Assembly: GCF_002917095.1 (NCBI RefSeq)
Contig: NZ_PQGA01000001.1
Location: forward strand, 434,001 to 498,000
DNA from: Paraburkholderia eburnea
Lineage (GTDB): Bacteria; Pseudomonadota; Gammaproteobacteria; Burkholderiales; Burkholderiaceae
DNA: 64,000 bases
Reading direction: 5' to 3'
The position numbers and the translations under genes are program-made. Shown here piece by piece: positions 46,002 to 55,402 of the stretch. How positions within the stretch are numbered: the first letter of the stretch is position 1; the number at the start of each line of letters is the position of its first letter. The notes below the pieces were generated by a model. It did not search any database and had not been told where the DNA came from. It saw only the letters and a program-made list of their open reading frames with translations.

Positions 46002-47378
46002 GTGCAGCGACAGCTAACGCTCGATCTCGGCACTCCGCCGCCATCGACCTTCGACAACTTCCACACCGGCGCCAATGCGGAGCTGGTCGCGCGCCTGCGC
46101 GGGCTGGACGCCGCACTCGCCGCGGGCGTCGATCCGAAGGCCGACCGCACGTTCTACGTCTGGGGCGAGCCGGGCAATGGCCGCTCGCATCTGTTGCGCT
46201 CGCTCGCCTTCGAAGCGCCGCCGGGTCATGTGCGCTATCTCGGACCGCAAAGCGGCCTCGCCGCCTTCACGTTCGATCCGCGCGTGACGATCTACGCCGT
46301 GGACGACTGCGATGCGCTCTCGGGCGCGCAGCAGATCGCGCTCTTCAATCTCTTCAACGAGGTGCGCTCGCATCCGGCCACGGCGCTCGTCGCCACCGGC
46401 AACGCGCCGCCGATGGGGCTCGCGGTGCGCGAGGATCTGCGCACGCGGCTGGGCTGGGGTCTCGTGTTCCATCTCGCGCCGCTCTCGGACGCGGGCAAGG
46501 CCGCCGTGCTCAAGCAGGCGGCGCGCGAGCGCGGCATCAATCTCGCCGACGACGTGCCGGCCTATCTGCTCACGCACTTCCGCCGCGATATGCCGAGCCT
46601 GATGCGCCTGCTCGACGCGCTCGACCGCTTCTCGCTGGAGCAAAAGCGCGCGGTGACGCTGCCGCTGTTGCGCACCATGCTCGCCAACGGTGAAGGGCCG
46701 CTGAGTCCCGAAGCGCTCGCGGGCGACGACACCGCGCTGTTCGCGTTGCAGCCTGAAGAGGCGGAAAGCGCCGATCCCGCCGATATCACCAACGTCATCG
46801 GCGAAGAGCAGGCCGAAGGCGGTGCGGCTCCCGCGCCCGATGCGACCCCGGCGGCCGTCGAGCTTGAATTGTTCCCGCCCCAGGAGACGCTGGAGCAGGA
46901 CGCATCCGATCCGGCTTACGAAGCGCCGAAACCCCCGGCCCAGCAGGCGCGCGAGCCGCTGGGCGACAAGCCCTTCGAGCCGCCGACCGACAATGTCGAC
47001 GGCGAACTCGGGGTTAAATTCCGCGACGTCGTCCATCGCGAGCTGGGCACGGAGCTGCAAGGCGAAGTCGAAGCCGATGTCAGCAACGAAATGACCGGCG
47101 AACTGAACGGCGATCTCGATCCGCCCGCCGTGCCCGTCGATCCGCATGATCCGAATGATCCGAACGCCCCGAACCGGCCACCCGCCGCGGCCGGACCGCA
47201 GCCGGACGCCCAGGCCGACCCTGCATCGCCCGCCATGCCGGACCCCGCCGCGCCCGATGGCTCCCCAAAGGCCGCCGCGCCCGACGAACCCGCTTCACAG
47301 TCCGACCCGCAGCCCAACACGCAGCCCGCCCCGCCGGCCGACGCTGGCAGCGGCAACGGCTTCACCCGCTTCAAGTAA
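46002..47378 (+). CDS. hda: DnaA regulatory inactivator Hda with a long acidic disordered tail
   Basis: 458 residues, about twice the usual length (about 230-250). Residues 1-228 are a complete Hda. It opens with a beta-clamp-binding-type QLTLDL at 4-9, a Walker A GEPGNGRSHLL at 55-65 with Arg in place of Lys as in E. coli Hda, a Walker B region AVDDCDAL at 99-106 and the box VII arginine segment REDLRTRLGWG. Hda and the loaded clamp stimulate DnaA-ATP hydrolysis after initiation. Residues 230-458 are rich in Pro, Asp, Glu, Ala and Asn with no fold signature, ending GNGFTRFK. The start is GTG at 46002. Codon usage and frame stay consistent to the stop codon, so the tail looks translated. Confidence 0.88.
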   Translation: MQRQLTLDLGTPPPSTFDNFHTGANAELVARLRGLDAALAAGVDPKADRTFYVWGEPGNGRSHLLRSLAFEAPPGHVRYLGPQSGLAAFTFDPRVTIYAVDDCDALSGAQQIALFNLFNEVRSHPATALVATGNAPPMGLAVREDLRTRLGWGLVFHLAPLSDAGKAAVLKQAARERGINLADDVPAYLLTHFRRDMPSLMRLLDALDRFSLEQKRAVTLPLLRTMLANGEGPLSPEALAGDDTALFALQPEEAESADPADITNVIGEEQAEGGAAPAPDATPAAVELELFPPQETLEQDASDPAYEAPKPPAQQAREPLGDKPFEPPTDNVDGELGVKFRDVVHRELGTELQGEVEADVSNEMTGELNGDLDPPAVPVDPHDPNDPNAPNRPPAAAGPQPDAQADPASPAMPDPAAPDGSPKAAAPDEPASQSDPQPNTQPAPPADAGSGNGFTRFK

Positions 47379-47389
47379 AATGAGCGCCC

Positions 47390-48076
47390 ATGGCTAATCT
47401 CGCACTCTTCGATCTCGATCACACGCTGATCCCCACCGACAGCGACCACGAATGGGGCCGCTTCATGGTGAAGCTCGGCCTCGTGGACGCCGAGCGCTTC
47501 ACCGAGCAGAACGACTACTTCTACGGCCAGTACAAGGCCGGCACGCTCGACATCAACGCGTACCTCGTCGCCGCCCTCACGCCGCTCGCGAAGCATTCGC
47601 GCGAGCAGCTCAAGGCCTGGCACGACCAGTACATGCACGAAGTCATCAAACCGGCCATGCTGCCGGTCGCGATCGAACTCGTGCGCGAGCACAAGGCCGC
47701 GGGCGACCTCGTCTGCATGGTCACGGCGACCAACGAATTCATCACGGCGCCCATCGGCGAAGCCTTCGGCGTGGACAAACTGATCGCCTGCGAAGTCGAA
47801 ACCGTGGACGGCCATCCGGCCTCGGCTTTCACCGGCCGCCCGACGGGCACGCCGAGCTTTCGCGAAGGCAAGATCACGCGCGTCGAAGCCTGGCTTGCCT
47901 CGCTCGGCAAGACCTGGTCGGACTTCGATCGCAGCTACTTCTATAGCGACTCGCACAACGACATCCCGCTGCTCGAAAAAGTCACCGACCCGATCGCGAC
48001 CAACCCCGACGACACCCTGCGCGCCCACGCGCAAAAAGCAGGCTGGCGCATCCTCGATTTGTTCCAGGCATCGTGA
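47390..48076 (+). CDS. HAD-IB family phosphatase (SerB-like)
   Basis: 228 residues. HAD motif I is LFDLDHTLIPTDSD (nucleophile Asp8, acid Asp10), motif II is MVTATNEF, the lysine is in FREGKITR and motif IV is FYSDSHNDIPLLEKV. The cap between residues 20 and 80 is of the alpha-helical C1 type. Members hydrolyse small phosphomonoesters such as phosphoserine or histidinol phosphate, but this subgroup's substrate is not settled. It follows hda by 11 bp and overlaps pcnB by 4 bp (GTGA), so it is in the same operon. Confidence 0.86.
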   Translation: MANLALFDLDHTLIPTDSDHEWGRFMVKLGLVDAERFTEQNDYFYGQYKAGTLDINAYLVAALTPLAKHSREQLKAWHDQYMHEVIKPAMLPVAIELVREHKAAGDLVCMVTATNEFITAPIGEAFGVDKLIACEVETVDGHPASAFTGRPTGTPSFREGKITRVEAWLASLGKTWSDFDRSYFYSDSHNDIPLLEKVTDPIATNPDDTLRAHAQKAGWRILDLFQAS

Positions 48077-49704
48077 TCAAGAAATTCATCCGCAAGCTGT
48101 TCGGCCAGGACGACGCCGAAGCCCTTGAAACGCAAGGCGAATCCGGCGACCCAACCCGCGCAGCGGCCCAGCATGACGGCGACGCCGCCGTCGGCACCGC
48201 CACCCGGGCGCGCCGCAAAACCGTCACGGTCAAGAAGGAAGCCAAGCCGCGCGGCGCGCAAAAGGGCGCGGCCGACCCCACCACGCCCGTGATCCTGTCC
48301 GCCGACGTGCACGGCATCGACCCGTCGCTGATTTCCCGCAACGCCGTGCGCGTGACCGAAGGCCTGCAGCAAGCCGGCTTTCGCGCGTTCATCGTCGGCG
48401 GCGCGGTGCGCGATCTGCTGCTCGGCGTCGCGCCCAAGGATTTCGACGTCGCCACCGACGCCACGCCCGACCAGGTGCAGAAGCTGTTCCGCCGCGCGCG
48501 CATCATCGGCCGGCGTTTCCAGATCGTGCACGTGCAGTTCGGCCAGGAAATCATCGAAGTCTCGACTTTCCGCGCGCTGGTGGATGCGCCGCCCGCCGCC
48601 GCGCCCAGCGCCGCGCCGGTCAAACGCATGCGCCGCGACGAACTCGACCGCAAGACCCATCACGTCGACGCAAGCGGCCGCGTGCTGCGCGACAACGTCT
48701 GGGGCGAGCAGCACGAAGACGCCACGCGCCGCGACTTCACGATCAACGCGATGTACTACGATCCGGCCACGCAGACCGTGCTGGATTACCACAACGGCAT
48801 GGCCGACATGCGCGCGCGCCTGCTGCGCATGATCGGCGACCCGGCCACGCGCTATCGCGAAGACCCGGTGCGCATGCTGCGCGTGGTGCGTTTCGCGGCC
48901 AAGCTCGGCTTCGAAATCGAGGAGCACACGCGCGCGCCCATCGTGGAAATGGCCGATCTCATCAACAACGTGCCGGCGGCGCGTCTGTTCGACGAGATGC
49001 TCAAGCTGCTGCTTTCGGGTCACGCGCTCGAATGCCTGCGCTGGCTGCGCAAGGAAGGCCTGCATCACGGCCTGCTGCCGCTGCTCGACGTGGTGCTGGA
49101 ACAGCCGCAGGGCGAGCGCTTCATCACGCTCGCGCTGTCGAATACCGATGCGCGCGTGCGCGCCGGCAAGCCGGTGTCGCCGGGCTTCCTGTTCGCCACG
49201 CTGCTGTGGCACGACGTTCAGCAACGCCTGACGCAGTACACGGCCGAGGGCGACTTCCCGGTGCCGGCGCTGGGTCGCGCGATGGACGACGTGATCGACG
49301 CACAGACCGAAAAGCTCGCGATCCATCGCCGCTTCTCGTCCGATATGCGCGAGATCTGGGGCTTGCAGTTGCGCCTCGAAAAACGCGGCCGCAGCGCGAT
49401 CAAGCTGCTGGAACACCCGCGCTTCAGAGCGGGGTATGATTTCCTCCTGCTGCGCTGCGAATCGGGCGAGCTCGACGCCGAAGTGGGCCAGTGGTGGACC
49501 GACTTCATCAGCGGCGATCTCACCGCGCGCGAAACGCTGCTGGCCGCCGGCGGCAGCAGGGAGCGCTCGCCGCGCAAGCGCCGCCGCCGTGGCGGTGCGA
49601 AGAGCCGCAAGGCGGGCGAAGCCGCAACCGGCGCCGCCGGTGACGAAGGCGCTGGCGCGGATTCCGCGCATGACGGGGGCGACGACGGCCCGTACGAGGA
49701 CTGA
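48073..49704 (+). CDS. pcnB: Poly(A) polymerase I
   Basis: 543 residues. It adds 3' poly(A) to RNA, promoting decay. Residues about 85-250 hold the nucleotidyltransferase head: FIVGGAVRDLLLGVAPKDFD with the catalytic aspartates and HEDATRRDFTINAMYYDP. An RNA-binding region NGMADMRARLLRMIGDP follows. The N-terminal 75 residues and the last 60 are basic and Ala/Gly-rich (SPRKRRRRGGAKSRK), likely RNA-binding tails. The start is GTG at 48073 inside the preceding gene's stop. folK follows after 75 bp, an order common in beta-proteobacteria. Confidence 0.94.
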   Translation: MIKKFIRKLFGQDDAEALETQGESGDPTRAAAQHDGDAAVGTATRARRKTVTVKKEAKPRGAQKGAADPTTPVILSADVHGIDPSLISRNAVRVTEGLQQAGFRAFIVGGAVRDLLLGVAPKDFDVATDATPDQVQKLFRRARIIGRRFQIVHVQFGQEIIEVSTFRALVDAPPAAAPSAAPVKRMRRDELDRKTHHVDASGRVLRDNVWGEQHEDATRRDFTINAMYYDPATQTVLDYHNGMADMRARLLRMIGDPATRYREDPVRMLRVVRFAAKLGFEIEEHTRAPIVEMADLINNVPAARLFDEMLKLLLSGHALECLRWLRKEGLHHGLLPLLDVVLEQPQGERFITLALSNTDARVRAGKPVSPGFLFATLLWHDVQQRLTQYTAEGDFPVPALGRAMDDVIDAQTEKLAIHRRFSSDMREIWGLQLRLEKRGRSAIKLLEHPRFRAGYDFLLLRCESGELDAEVGQWWTDFISGDLTARETLLAAGGSRERSPRKRRRRGGAKSRKAGEAATGAAGDEGAGADSAHDGGDDGPYED

Positions 49705-49779
49705 CGCCATGAGAGGCGCAGCGCGTAGTGCGGGCGCCTCGCAGGCGCCTTTGCAACGATAGCCGCAGGAAGTGAAGCC

Positions 49780-50358
49780 ATGACGGTTGCCTGGCTGGGA
49801 ATCGGCGCAAATCTGGGGGATGCGCGCCAGACCCTCAAAGACGCGGTGGTGTGTCTCGCGCAACAGCACACCATTACCGTGGTCGCCAAATCGAGTCTGT
49901 ACCGCACCGCGCCGATCGACGCGGGCGGCGACGACTATTTCAACTGTGTCGTGAAACTCGAAACGTGCCTCACGGCGCACGATCTGCTCGGTCTGTGCCA
50001 GCGGATCGAGCATCATTTCGGCCGCGAACGCCCTTTTCGCAACGCGCCGCGCACGCTCGACATCGACGTCCTGATGTTCGGCGACGCCGTGATCGACGAT
50101 CCCGACCTGACCGTGCCGCATCCGCGCATGACGGGCCGCGCGTTCGTGCTCGCGCCGCTCGCCGAAATCGATGCGCAGCTCGTCATTCCCGGTCAGGGTG
50201 CGGTGAGTGCGTTCCTGCCTGGCGTCGCCGATCAGCGCATCGAGAAGTTGCGCCCGCTGTGCGCGTGTCTGGGCACGGCGCCCTCCACGCCCGATAGCAT
50301 CGAAGCACAAGGCAACGCCAGCGACGATGGCGGCAAGAAAGCCGGCGGCTGCCAATGA
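49780..50358 (+). CDS. folK: 2-amino-4-hydroxy-6-hydroxymethyldihydropteridine pyrophosphokinase
   Basis: 192 residues. It transfers pyrophosphate to the pterin precursor of folate. The opening WLGIGANLGDARQTL and motifs LYRTAPIDAGGDDYFNCVV, FGRERPFRNAPRTLDIDVLM (with the catalytic Asp pair) and VPHPRMTGRAFVLAPLAEI are diagnostic. The last 30 residues are a non-conserved Gly/Ser/Asp-rich tail. The ATG at 49780 follows AGGAAGTGAAGCC. It overlaps the deoxynucleoside kinase gene by 4 bp. Confidence 0.96.
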   Translation: MTVAWLGIGANLGDARQTLKDAVVCLAQQHTITVVAKSSLYRTAPIDAGGDDYFNCVVKLETCLTAHDLLGLCQRIEHHFGRERPFRNAPRTLDIDVLMFGDAVIDDPDLTVPHPRMTGRAFVLAPLAEIDAQLVIPGQGAVSAFLPGVADQRIEKLRPLCACLGTAPSTPDSIEAQGNASDDGGKKAGGCQ

Positions 50359-51035
50359 ACACACCCCTGCCGATCGTCACCGCACGCGCCGCGCGGCCCG
50401 CGCTCGACTACATCGCGATCGAAGGGCCAATAGGCGCGGGCAAGACCGTGCTCGCCAGCCGTCTGGCCGAGCGCTGGTCGATGCAGACGCTGATCGAGTC
50501 GCACGCCGACAACCCCTTTCTCGAACGCTTCTACCGCGACGCCTCGCACCACGCACTGGCCGCGCAGCTTGCCGTCGCGCTGCAGCGCGAGCGCCTGTCG
50601 CACGAAGTGGCCGCGCGCCGCAGCGCGGGCGCGCCGCTCGTGACCAACTTCCTCGCCGAGCGCAACGACGTGTTCGCCCGCCTGACGCTGTCCGAGGACG
50701 AGTTGCCGCTCTATCGCGCGCTCGCCGCGCGCCTGCCCGTGCAGGCACCCGCGCCCGATCTGGTCGTCTACCTTCAGGCCAGTCCCGAAGCGCTGTTCGC
50801 GCGCATCCAGAAGCGCGCGGTGCCGGTGGAGCAGCACATCTCCGACGCTTTCCTGCGTGGGTTGTGCGACAGCTACAACGAATTTTTCTATCATTACGAC
50901 CGCGCGCCGGTATTGACAGTCGGCGTCGAAAATCTGAATCCGCTCGACTCAGACGAGGACCTTGCGCTGATCGCCGAGCGTATCGAAACGATGCGCGGGC
51001 GCAAGGAATCGTTCGTCAAGGGCACGTCGCTCTGA
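50355..51035 (+). CDS. Deoxynucleoside kinase (dCK/dGK-like)
   Basis: 226 residues. The P-loop is IEGPIGAGKTVLA (about 22-34), followed by NPFLERFYRDASHHALAAQL, a family motif of deoxyadenosine/deoxyguanosine kinases, and the DLVVYLQASPEALFARIQKR lid region. It phosphorylates a deoxynucleoside for salvage, but the base preference is not clear. Its ATG at 50355 is overlapped by the folK stop (ATGA). The folK-dNK-panB order is frequent in beta-proteobacteria. Confidence 0.88.
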   Translation: MNTPLPIVTARAARPALDYIAIEGPIGAGKTVLASRLAERWSMQTLIESHADNPFLERFYRDASHHALAAQLAVALQRERLSHEVAARRSAGAPLVTNFLAERNDVFARLTLSEDELPLYRALAARLPVQAPAPDLVVYLQASPEALFARIQKRAVPVEQHISDAFLRGLCDSYNEFFYHYDRAPVLTVGVENLNPLDSDEDLALIAERIETMRGRKESFVKGTSL

Positions 51036-51118
51036 GCCTCGCGAGGCCTGGTCAGGCGGCGTCCATCCGGTTTCTCCATCCTTAACGGATCTCACAAGGA
51101 TCACCCCAGGATTTCCCC

Positions 51119-51934
51119 ATGACTTACCTGCAGGAAACGAGCCGCAGCGCGGTCACCGTGCCCAAGCTCCAGACCATGCGCGACGCCGGCGAGAAGATTG
51201 CCATGCTCACGTGCTACGACGCCAGTTTCTCCGCGCTGTGCGACCGCGCGGGCGTCGATACCGTGCTGATCGGCGACTCGCTCGGCAACGTGCTCCAGGG
51301 CCACACGACGACCCTGCCCGTCACGCTCGACGACATCGCCTATCACACGGCGTCGGTGGCGCGCGCGCAACCCAAGGCGCTGATCGTCGCCGATCTGCCG
51401 TTCGGCACCTTCGGCACGCCCGAGGAAGCCTTCGCCAGCGCCGTGAAGCTCATGCGCGCGGGCGCGCAGATGGTCAAGATCGAGGGCGGCGAATGGCTCG
51501 CGCCCACCGTGAAGATGCTGGTCGAGCGCGCGGTGCCGGTGTGCGCGCACATCGGCCTCACGCCCCAGTCGGTGCACGCGTTCGGCGGCTTCAAGGTGCA
51601 GGGCAAGACCGATGCCGCAGCGGCCCAGCTCGTGCGCGACGCGCTCGTGCTGCAGGACGCGGGCGCGCAGCTCGTCGTGATCGAGGCCGTGCCCTCGGCG
51701 CTGGGCGCGGAAGTCACGAAGCAGTTGCGCATTCCGACCATCGGTATCGGCGCAGGGCTGGACTGCTCGGGCCAGGTGCTGGTGCTGCACGACATGCTGG
51801 GCATTTTCCCCGGCAAGCGTCCGCGCTTCGTGAAGGACTTCATGCAAGGCCAGCCGAATATCGAATCGGCCGTGCGCGCCTATGTGACGGCGGTGAAGGA
51901 AGGCACGTTCCCGGGCCCCGAACACGGGTTCTGA
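51119..51934 (+). CDS. panB: 3-methyl-2-oxobutanoate hydroxymethyltransferase
   Basis: 271 residues. It makes ketopantoate for coenzyme A. Motifs are [20 protein letters not shown] (metal-binding Asp), [31 protein letters not shown] and [17 protein letters not shown]. The ATG at 51119 begins the family N-terminus. It is the last gene of the long plus-strand run from the AI-2E permease and is followed by a strong terminator. No panC is in the window. Confidence 0.97.
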   Translation: MTYLQETSRSAVTVPKLQTMRDAGEKIAMLTCYDASFSALCDRAGVDTVLIGDSLGNVLQGHTTTLPVTLDDIAYHTASVARAQPKALIVADLPFGTFGTPEEAFASAVKLMRAGAQMVKIEGGEWLAPTVKMLVERAVPVCAHIGLTPQSVHAFGGFKVQGKTDAAAAQLVRDALVLQDAGAQLVVIEAVPSALGAEVTKQLRIPTIGIGAGLDCSGQVLVLHDMLGIFPGKRPRFVKDFMQGQPNIESAVRAYVTAVKEGTFPGPEHGF

Positions 51935-51958
51935 AGCCAGCCGCTTCATGCCGATGTG

Positions 51959-51993
51959 AAAAAGCGCGTGACCTTTTACGGCACGCGCTTTTT
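51959..51993 (+). terminator. Intrinsic terminator of panB
   Basis: AAAAAGCGCGTG, an 11-nt loop, CACGCGCTTTTT. The flanking A and T runs suggest function on both strands, so it can also end the converging pabBC transcript. Confidence 0.82.
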
Positions 51994-52022
51994 CTTTGGG
52001 CCTTTACGGGTGCGACGCACCG

Positions 52023-53915
52023 TTACATTAGCTTCGCGGGCACCGCCCCGCGCAACGCGTTGGTGAGCATCAGCGCCTGCGCTTCGAGCACGTCGCGGCG
52101 CGTCAGCACGCGCTCCTTTGCGCCGAGCGCTTCGTCATCGAGCAGCACCCCGCGCATCACACCGGGCAGCACGCCCGACGCAAGCGGCGGCGTCCACCAC
52201 TGCCCGTCGAGCTTCACGAACACGTTCGAGCGTCCGCCTTCGGTCAGCTCGCCCCGCTCGTTGAAGAACAGCATGTCGAAGGCGCCCTGCGTTTCGGCCT
52301 CGCGCCACGCGCGGTCGAATTCGGCGCGGCGCGTGGACTTGCGCAGCAGCAGCGCATCAGCGGACTCAACCGGCGCGAAACCATGATCCGGCGCGAGCAG
52401 CACGCCGACGCTGTCGTGCGCCAACGGCGCGAGCGGCGCCGACGTCAGCGCGATCTCCCCGCTTTTGGCGAGCGCGACGCGCACGCGATGCGGTGCGTCA
52501 TCTTCCGGCCATTGCGCGCACGCTTGCGCAAGACGCTCACGCAAGGCATCGACATCGCACGGAAAACCGAGCCACGCGGCACTCGACGCGAGACGCACGA
52601 GATGGCGTTCGAGGTGCCGCACGCCCTGCGCGCGCGTCGCGTACATCGTTTCGAACAGTTCGATGCCGGGATCGGCCCCGGTCAGGAAACGGGCTTTCAA
52701 ACGCATCTCCTCATATTCGTCGGCGGCCACGCTGTCGAGCACGATGCCCGCGCCCACGCCCATCTCGCCGCGACGCAGACCGCCCACTGCGGCATCGAGC
52801 GTCAGCGTGCGAATCACCACCGAAAGGCAGAAGTCGCCGCACGCTTCGCCATCGCGCGCCGCGTCGAGCCAGCCGATCGTGCCCGTGTACAGGCCGCGCG
52901 GCCCATGCTCCAGCGCGTCGATCAGCTCCATCGTGCGGTGCTTGGGCGCGCCCGTGATCGAGCCGCAGGGAAACAGCGCGCGCATCGCGTCAGCGAAGGT
53001 CGTGCCTTCGCGCAGCTTCGCTTCGACCGTCGACGTCATCTGCCACACCGACGCATACGGCTCGACGCTGAAGAGCGCCGGCACGCGCACCGTGCCCGTG
53101 CGTGCCACGCGCGAGATATCGTTGCGCAGCAGATCGACGATCATCACGTTTTCGGCGCGATTCTTGGGATCGTTGGCAAGGAACTGCGCGGCAGCGGCGT
53201 CCTCGGCGGGATCGGCCCAGCGCGCCGCCGTGCCCTTCATCGGTTTCGCGCGCAACGTTTCGCCGTGCTTTTCGACGAAGAGTTCCGGCGAGCACGACAG
53301 CACCCAGCGATCGTCCGGCAGCGCGATAAGCGCGCCATAGCGCACCCGCTGGCGCTCGCGCAGACGGCGATAGAGCGCCAGCGGCGAGCCGAACGCCTCG
53401 AAGCCGAACCGGTACGTGTAGTTGATCTGGTACGAGTCGCCGATGCGCAGCGCGTCCTGCACCGCGCCGATATCGCGCTCGAAGCGCTCACGATCGACGC
53501 CCATCGTCACGCCCGCGATGCCGGCCGGATGCGGCGTCTCGCTGCCTTCGCGCGTGGCGAGCCAGGCATCGGCTTCGTCGCGCGAGAGCTTTTCGCAGCG
53601 TTCGAACAATAAAAAACGCAGCGCGGCGTGGCCGGGCTGCGTTTCAATGGACGAACCGGGTGAAGCAATGGCGCTGGGCTTGATGAGCTTGCCGAGCACG
53701 AGCGCGCGCGCGAAGTCGTAGTCGCCGAGCACGAGGCTATGCAGCCCCGCATTCTGCGCGTCACGCACCTGCGCGCATACCGCGTCGAGATCGGCCGGGC
53801 GCTCGCACGCCAGTTCCCGCACGAAGCCCGTAAAAAGGCGGCTCGAACGGCTCGCCGCCGTCGAGTCGCCATCGTCGAGCAGCGCGAACACCGCGCCACC
53901 TGGATTGACTGCCAT
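52023..53915 (-). CDS. pabB: Bifunctional aminodeoxychorismate synthase component I / aminodeoxychorismate lyase
   Basis: 630 residues. The N-terminal chorismate-utilising domain (about 1-395) has AKPMKGTAARWADPAED, LLRNDISRVARTGTVRVP and PCGSITGAPKHRTMELID and makes 4-amino-4-deoxychorismate. The C-terminal part (about 405-630) is a class IV PLP enzyme: ELFETMYATRAQG, catalytic lysine in LLRKSTRR and the GELTEGGRSNVFVKLDG segment with SGVLPGVMR. It completes p-aminobenzoate synthesis from one chain, and folK, a later folate gene, is nearby. I chose the ATG at 53915; 23 extra residues upstream are not family-like. The start has only a modest Shine-Dalgarno. Confidence 0.92.
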   Translation of the reverse strand: MAVNPGGAVFALLDDGDSTAASRSSRLFTGFVRELACERPADLDAVCAQVRDAQNAGLHSLVLGDYDFARALVLGKLIKPSAIASPGSSIETQPGHAALRFLLFERCEKLSRDEADAWLATREGSETPHPAGIAGVTMGVDRERFERDIGAVQDALRIGDSYQINYTYRFGFEAFGSPLALYRRLRERQRVRYGALIALPDDRWVLSCSPELFVEKHGETLRAKPMKGTAARWADPAEDAAAAQFLANDPKNRAENVMIVDLLRNDISRVARTGTVRVPALFSVEPYASVWQMTSTVEAKLREGTTFADAMRALFPCGSITGAPKHRTMELIDALEHGPRGLYTGTIGWLDAARDGEACGDFCLSVVIRTLTLDAAVGGLRRGEMGVGAGIVLDSVAADEYEEMRLKARFLTGADPGIELFETMYATRAQGVRHLERHLVRLASSAAWLGFPCDVDALRERLAQACAQWPEDDAPHRVRVALAKSGEIALTSAPLAPLAHDSVGVLLAPDHGFAPVESADALLLRKSTRRAEFDRAWREAETQGAFDMLFFNERGELTEGGRSNVFVKLDGQWWTPPLASGVLPGVMRGVLLDDEALGAKERVLTRRDVLEAQALMLTNALRGAVPAKLM

Positions 53916-53993
53916 TGTGTGACTACCTGTACTGCCAGCGGTCCGAGGCGCACTGGACGCATGAAACGACCCGCGCGCCCTCAAAACCGCGCA

Positions 53994-55127
53994 TCAATCG
54001 AAGAAGCTCTTGACGCGGTCGAACCAGCTCTTGCTCTGCGGGCTATGGCGCGCGCCGCCTTCCACGAGCGACTTCTCGAACTGCTGAAGCAGTTCGCGCT
54101 GATGCTCGGTGAGCTTGACCGGCGTTTCCACCTGGACGTGCACGTACAGATCGCCCGCGATGCTCGAACGCAGACCCTTGATGCCCTTGCCGCGCAGACG
54201 GAAGGTCTTGCCCGACTGCGTGCCTTCGGGCACCGGGAAAGTCGCACGGCCCGCCAGCGTGGGCACTTCGATCTCGCCGCCAAGCGCGGCGGTGGAGAAC
54301 GGAATCGGCATCTGGCAGTGCAGATCGTCGCCGTCGCGCTCGAAAACCGCGTGCTGCTTGATGTGGATTTCGACGTACAGATCGCCCGAGGGGCCGCCGT
54401 TGATGCCAGGCTCCCCGTTGCCGGCCGAGCGGATACGCATACCGTCGTCGATGCCCGCCGGAATCTTCACTTCCAGCGTCTTGGTTTCCTTCACCTTGCC
54501 CGCGCCATGGCAGGACGTGCAGGGCTCGGGGATGTACGAACCGGTGCCGTGGCACTTCGGGCAAGTCTGCTGGATGCTGAAAAAGCCCTGCGACATGCGC
54601 ACCGAACCCGAACCGTGACAGGTCGGGCAGGTTTCCGGCTTGGTGCCGGGCTTCGCGCCCGAGCCGTGACAGACTTCGCAACTGCTCCAGCCCGGCACGC
54701 GGATCTGCGTTTCGTAACCGTGCGCCGCCTGCTCCAGCGTGATTTCCATGCTGTAGCGCAGATCCGCGCCGCGATACACCTGCGGACCGCTGCGCTGGCC
54801 GCCACGGCCACCCGCGGCCTGGCCGAAGATATCGCCAAAGATGTCGCCGAAGGCATCCGCGAAACCGCCAAAGCCCTGCGCACCCGCGCCGCCCATGTTG
54901 GGATCGACGCCCGCGTGGCCGTACTGGTCGTAAGCCGCGCGCTTTTGCGAGTCCGACAGCATTTCATAGGCCTCTTTGGCCTCCTTGAAATGCTCTTCCG
55001 CATCCTTGTTGTCCGGATTGCGGTCGGGGTGATACTTCATCGCCAGCTTGCGATACGCCTTCTTGATTTCGTCGTCGCTCGCGTTCTTCGCGACGCCCAG
55101 AACCTCGTAGTAATCCCGTTTCGCCAT
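53994..55127 (-). CDS. dnaJ: Chaperone protein DnaJ
   Basis: 377 residues. J domain at 1-70 with [11 protein letters not shown], then a Gly/Phe-rich region with [18 protein letters not shown]. The zinc-finger domain has four CxxCxGxG motifs: [30 protein letters not shown] and [10 protein letters not shown]. The two C-terminal substrate-binding barrels follow. It delivers unfolded clients to DnaK and stimulates its ATPase. It lies 275 bp after dnaK; a long hairpin sits in that spacer. The ATG at 55127 is the family start [11 protein letters not shown]. Confidence 0.98.
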   Translation of the reverse strand: MAKRDYYEVLGVAKNASDDEIKKAYRKLAMKYHPDRNPDNKDAEEHFKEAKEAYEMLSDSQKRAAYDQYGHAGVDPNMGGAGAQGFGGFADAFGDIFGDIFGQAAGGRGGQRSGPQVYRGADLRYSMEITLEQAAHGYETQIRVPGWSSCEVCHGSGAKPGTKPETCPTCHGSGSVRMSQGFFSIQQTCPKCHGTGSYIPEPCTSCHGAGKVKETKTLEVKIPAGIDDGMRIRSAGNGEPGINGGPSGDLYVEIHIKQHAVFERDGDDLHCQMPIPFSTAALGGEIEVPTLAGRATFPVPEGTQSGKTFRLRGKGIKGLRSSIAGDLYVHVQVETPVKLTEHQRELLQQFEKSLVEGGARHSPQSKSWFDRVKSFFD

Positions 55128-55358
55128 ATCGGTTCAACGCCGGGCACACGCTGCGCGCACGCCGGCTCCTCTTGAATGCTGGATCTCGTGACCCGTTAGC
55201 CGTTCCTTTTGAACCCCGCGCACGCGTTTTTGCTGCGCTTGCGGCCCCTGAAAAAGAACGGCCTCCATAAAACAAATGTGCCCGGAGAGCCGTGAAGGCC
55301 CGCCAGGCGCTGCAATGCAGAGCGCATCGTAACCGATGCGGCGGCTGCCGTCTTTGCC

Positions 55359-55392
55359 GCTCAGGCTGCAACCTTGAGGTTGCAGCCTGAGC
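55359..55392 (-). terminator. Perfect 15-bp stem-loop after dnaK
   Basis: GCTCAGGCTGCAACC, loop TTGA, GGTTGCAGCCTGAGC begins 11 bp after the dnaK stop codon. No T run follows it on the minus strand, so it may cut expression into dnaJ partially, or protect or process the mRNA, and not stop transcription fully. Confidence 0.6.
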
Positions 55393-55402
55393 GGGCAGAC
55401 GC

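Noticed and set aside
47941..50364. 807-codon minus-strand open frame across pcnB and folK
   Set aside because: It lies entirely antisense to well-supported genes and shows no domain features, only the Ala/Arg/His bias of a shadow frame.
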